This document shows, piece by piece, positions 5,213 to 5,448 of a DNA stretch of 5,448 nt; within the stretch, counting starts at the first letter, position 1, and the number at the start of each line of letters is the position of its first letter. The DNA is from Candidatus Bipolaricaulota bacterium (lineage in GTDB: Bacteria; Bipolaricaulota; Bipolaricaulia; Bipolaricaulales; Bipolaricaulaceae). A program made the translations under genes and the position numbers. The stretch lies in assembly GCA_021163465.1 (NCBI GenBank), contig JAGGWU010000087.1:1-5448 (forward strand). The letters are read 5' to 3'. The notes beneath the pieces are model-generated. The model did not search any database and was not told the origin of the DNA. It saw only the letters and a program-made list of their open reading frames with translations.

Positions 5213-5448
5213 ATGGCGAGGACGAAAACGGACGTATTGGTGATCGGCGGAGGCCCGGCCGGTATCGTGGCCGCAACCGTGGGGAAGCGCTGCTATCCGG
5301 AGAAGAAATTCCTGCTTGTGCGGAAGGCCAAAGAGGCCATCGTTCCCTGCGGGATTCCCTATATGTTCGGCACCCTGGAGAAAAGCGATCAGAACATCAT
5401 ACCCGATGATGTCTTGGCCAAAGCGGGCGTGGAGCTGGTGGTCGAGGA
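5213..5448 (+). CDS. FAD-dependent oxidoreductase, NADH oxidase/CoA-disulfide reductase type (3' end outside window)
   Basis: Only the first 78 residues are present; the frame is open to the window edge. Residues 7-24 (DVLVIGGGPAGIVAATVG) form the beta-alpha-beta dinucleotide fold with the GxGxxG signature that binds the FAD ADP moiety; a second strand, KFLLVRK (32-38), follows. IVPCGIPYMFGTLE (43-56) places Cys46 where the NADH oxidase, NADH peroxidase and CoA-disulfide reductase family has its single redox cysteine (CxxPY), which cycles through a sulfenic acid or a mixed disulfide with CoA. The following IIPDDVLAKAGVELVVE fits the same subfamily. Likely roles are disposal of oxygen or peroxide, or reduction of a small thiol, polysulfide or CoA disulfide using NAD(P)H. 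The specific reaction cannot be assigned from this fragment, because the NAD(P)H-binding and dimerisation domains lie beyond the edge. It is on the same strand as tldE, but the 146-base gap with dyads suggests its own control. Confidence 0.88.
   Translation, partial: MARTKTDVLVIGGGPAGIVAATVGKRCYPEKKFLLVRKAKEAIVPCGIPYMFGTLEKSDQNIIPDDVLAKAGVELVVE

Overview
The window is a GC-rich bacterial segment (clearly above 55% GC by eye, with G/C-rich third codon positions and long out-of-frame shadow ORFs). All supported genes lie on the plus strand. The protein set does not identify the organism. The high charged-residue content, the tight gene packing and the combination of pyruvate phosphate dikinase, TldD/TldE and a GerMN protein suit a thermophilic or deep-branching bacterium (for example Bipolaricaulota, a Chloroflexota or Armatimonadota relative, or a GC-rich Firmicute), but this is a low-confidence guess.

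Layout. Bases 1-1418 hold the C-terminal half of pyruvate, phosphate dikinase (ppdK); its start is outside the window. A textbook intrinsic terminator (1447-1471) ends that unit. A 212-base non-coding stretch (1419-1630) also carries an 8-bp hairpin and a possible promoter. It leads to a membrane-anchored protein with a Gmad2-like and a GerMN domain (1631-2320). After 56 bases comes tldD (2377-3750), the metal-binding subunit of the TldD/TldE peptidase. Its stop shares one base with the start of tldE/pmbA (3750-5066), the subunit without metal ligands. A 146-base gap (5067-5212) has two inverted repeats and weak promoter-like boxes. An excellent Shine-Dalgarno then precedes an FAD-dependent oxidoreductase of the NADH oxidase/CoA-disulfide reductase type (5213 onward), cut off by the window end after 78 residues.

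Functional reading. PpdK interconverts pyruvate and PEP and is transcriptionally separated from what follows. The GerMN protein, TldD and TldE probably form one operon, with TldD and TldE translationally coupled and assembling as a heteromer. The link between an extracytoplasmic GerMN/Gmad2 protein and a cytoplasmic peptidase is the least explained point here. The flavoprotein looks like a separately regulated unit.

I found no mobile element, CRISPR array, tRNA or rRNA. I see no convincing new multi-gene system; the items worth following up are the GerMN-TldDE gene group and the dyad upstream of the flavoprotein gene.
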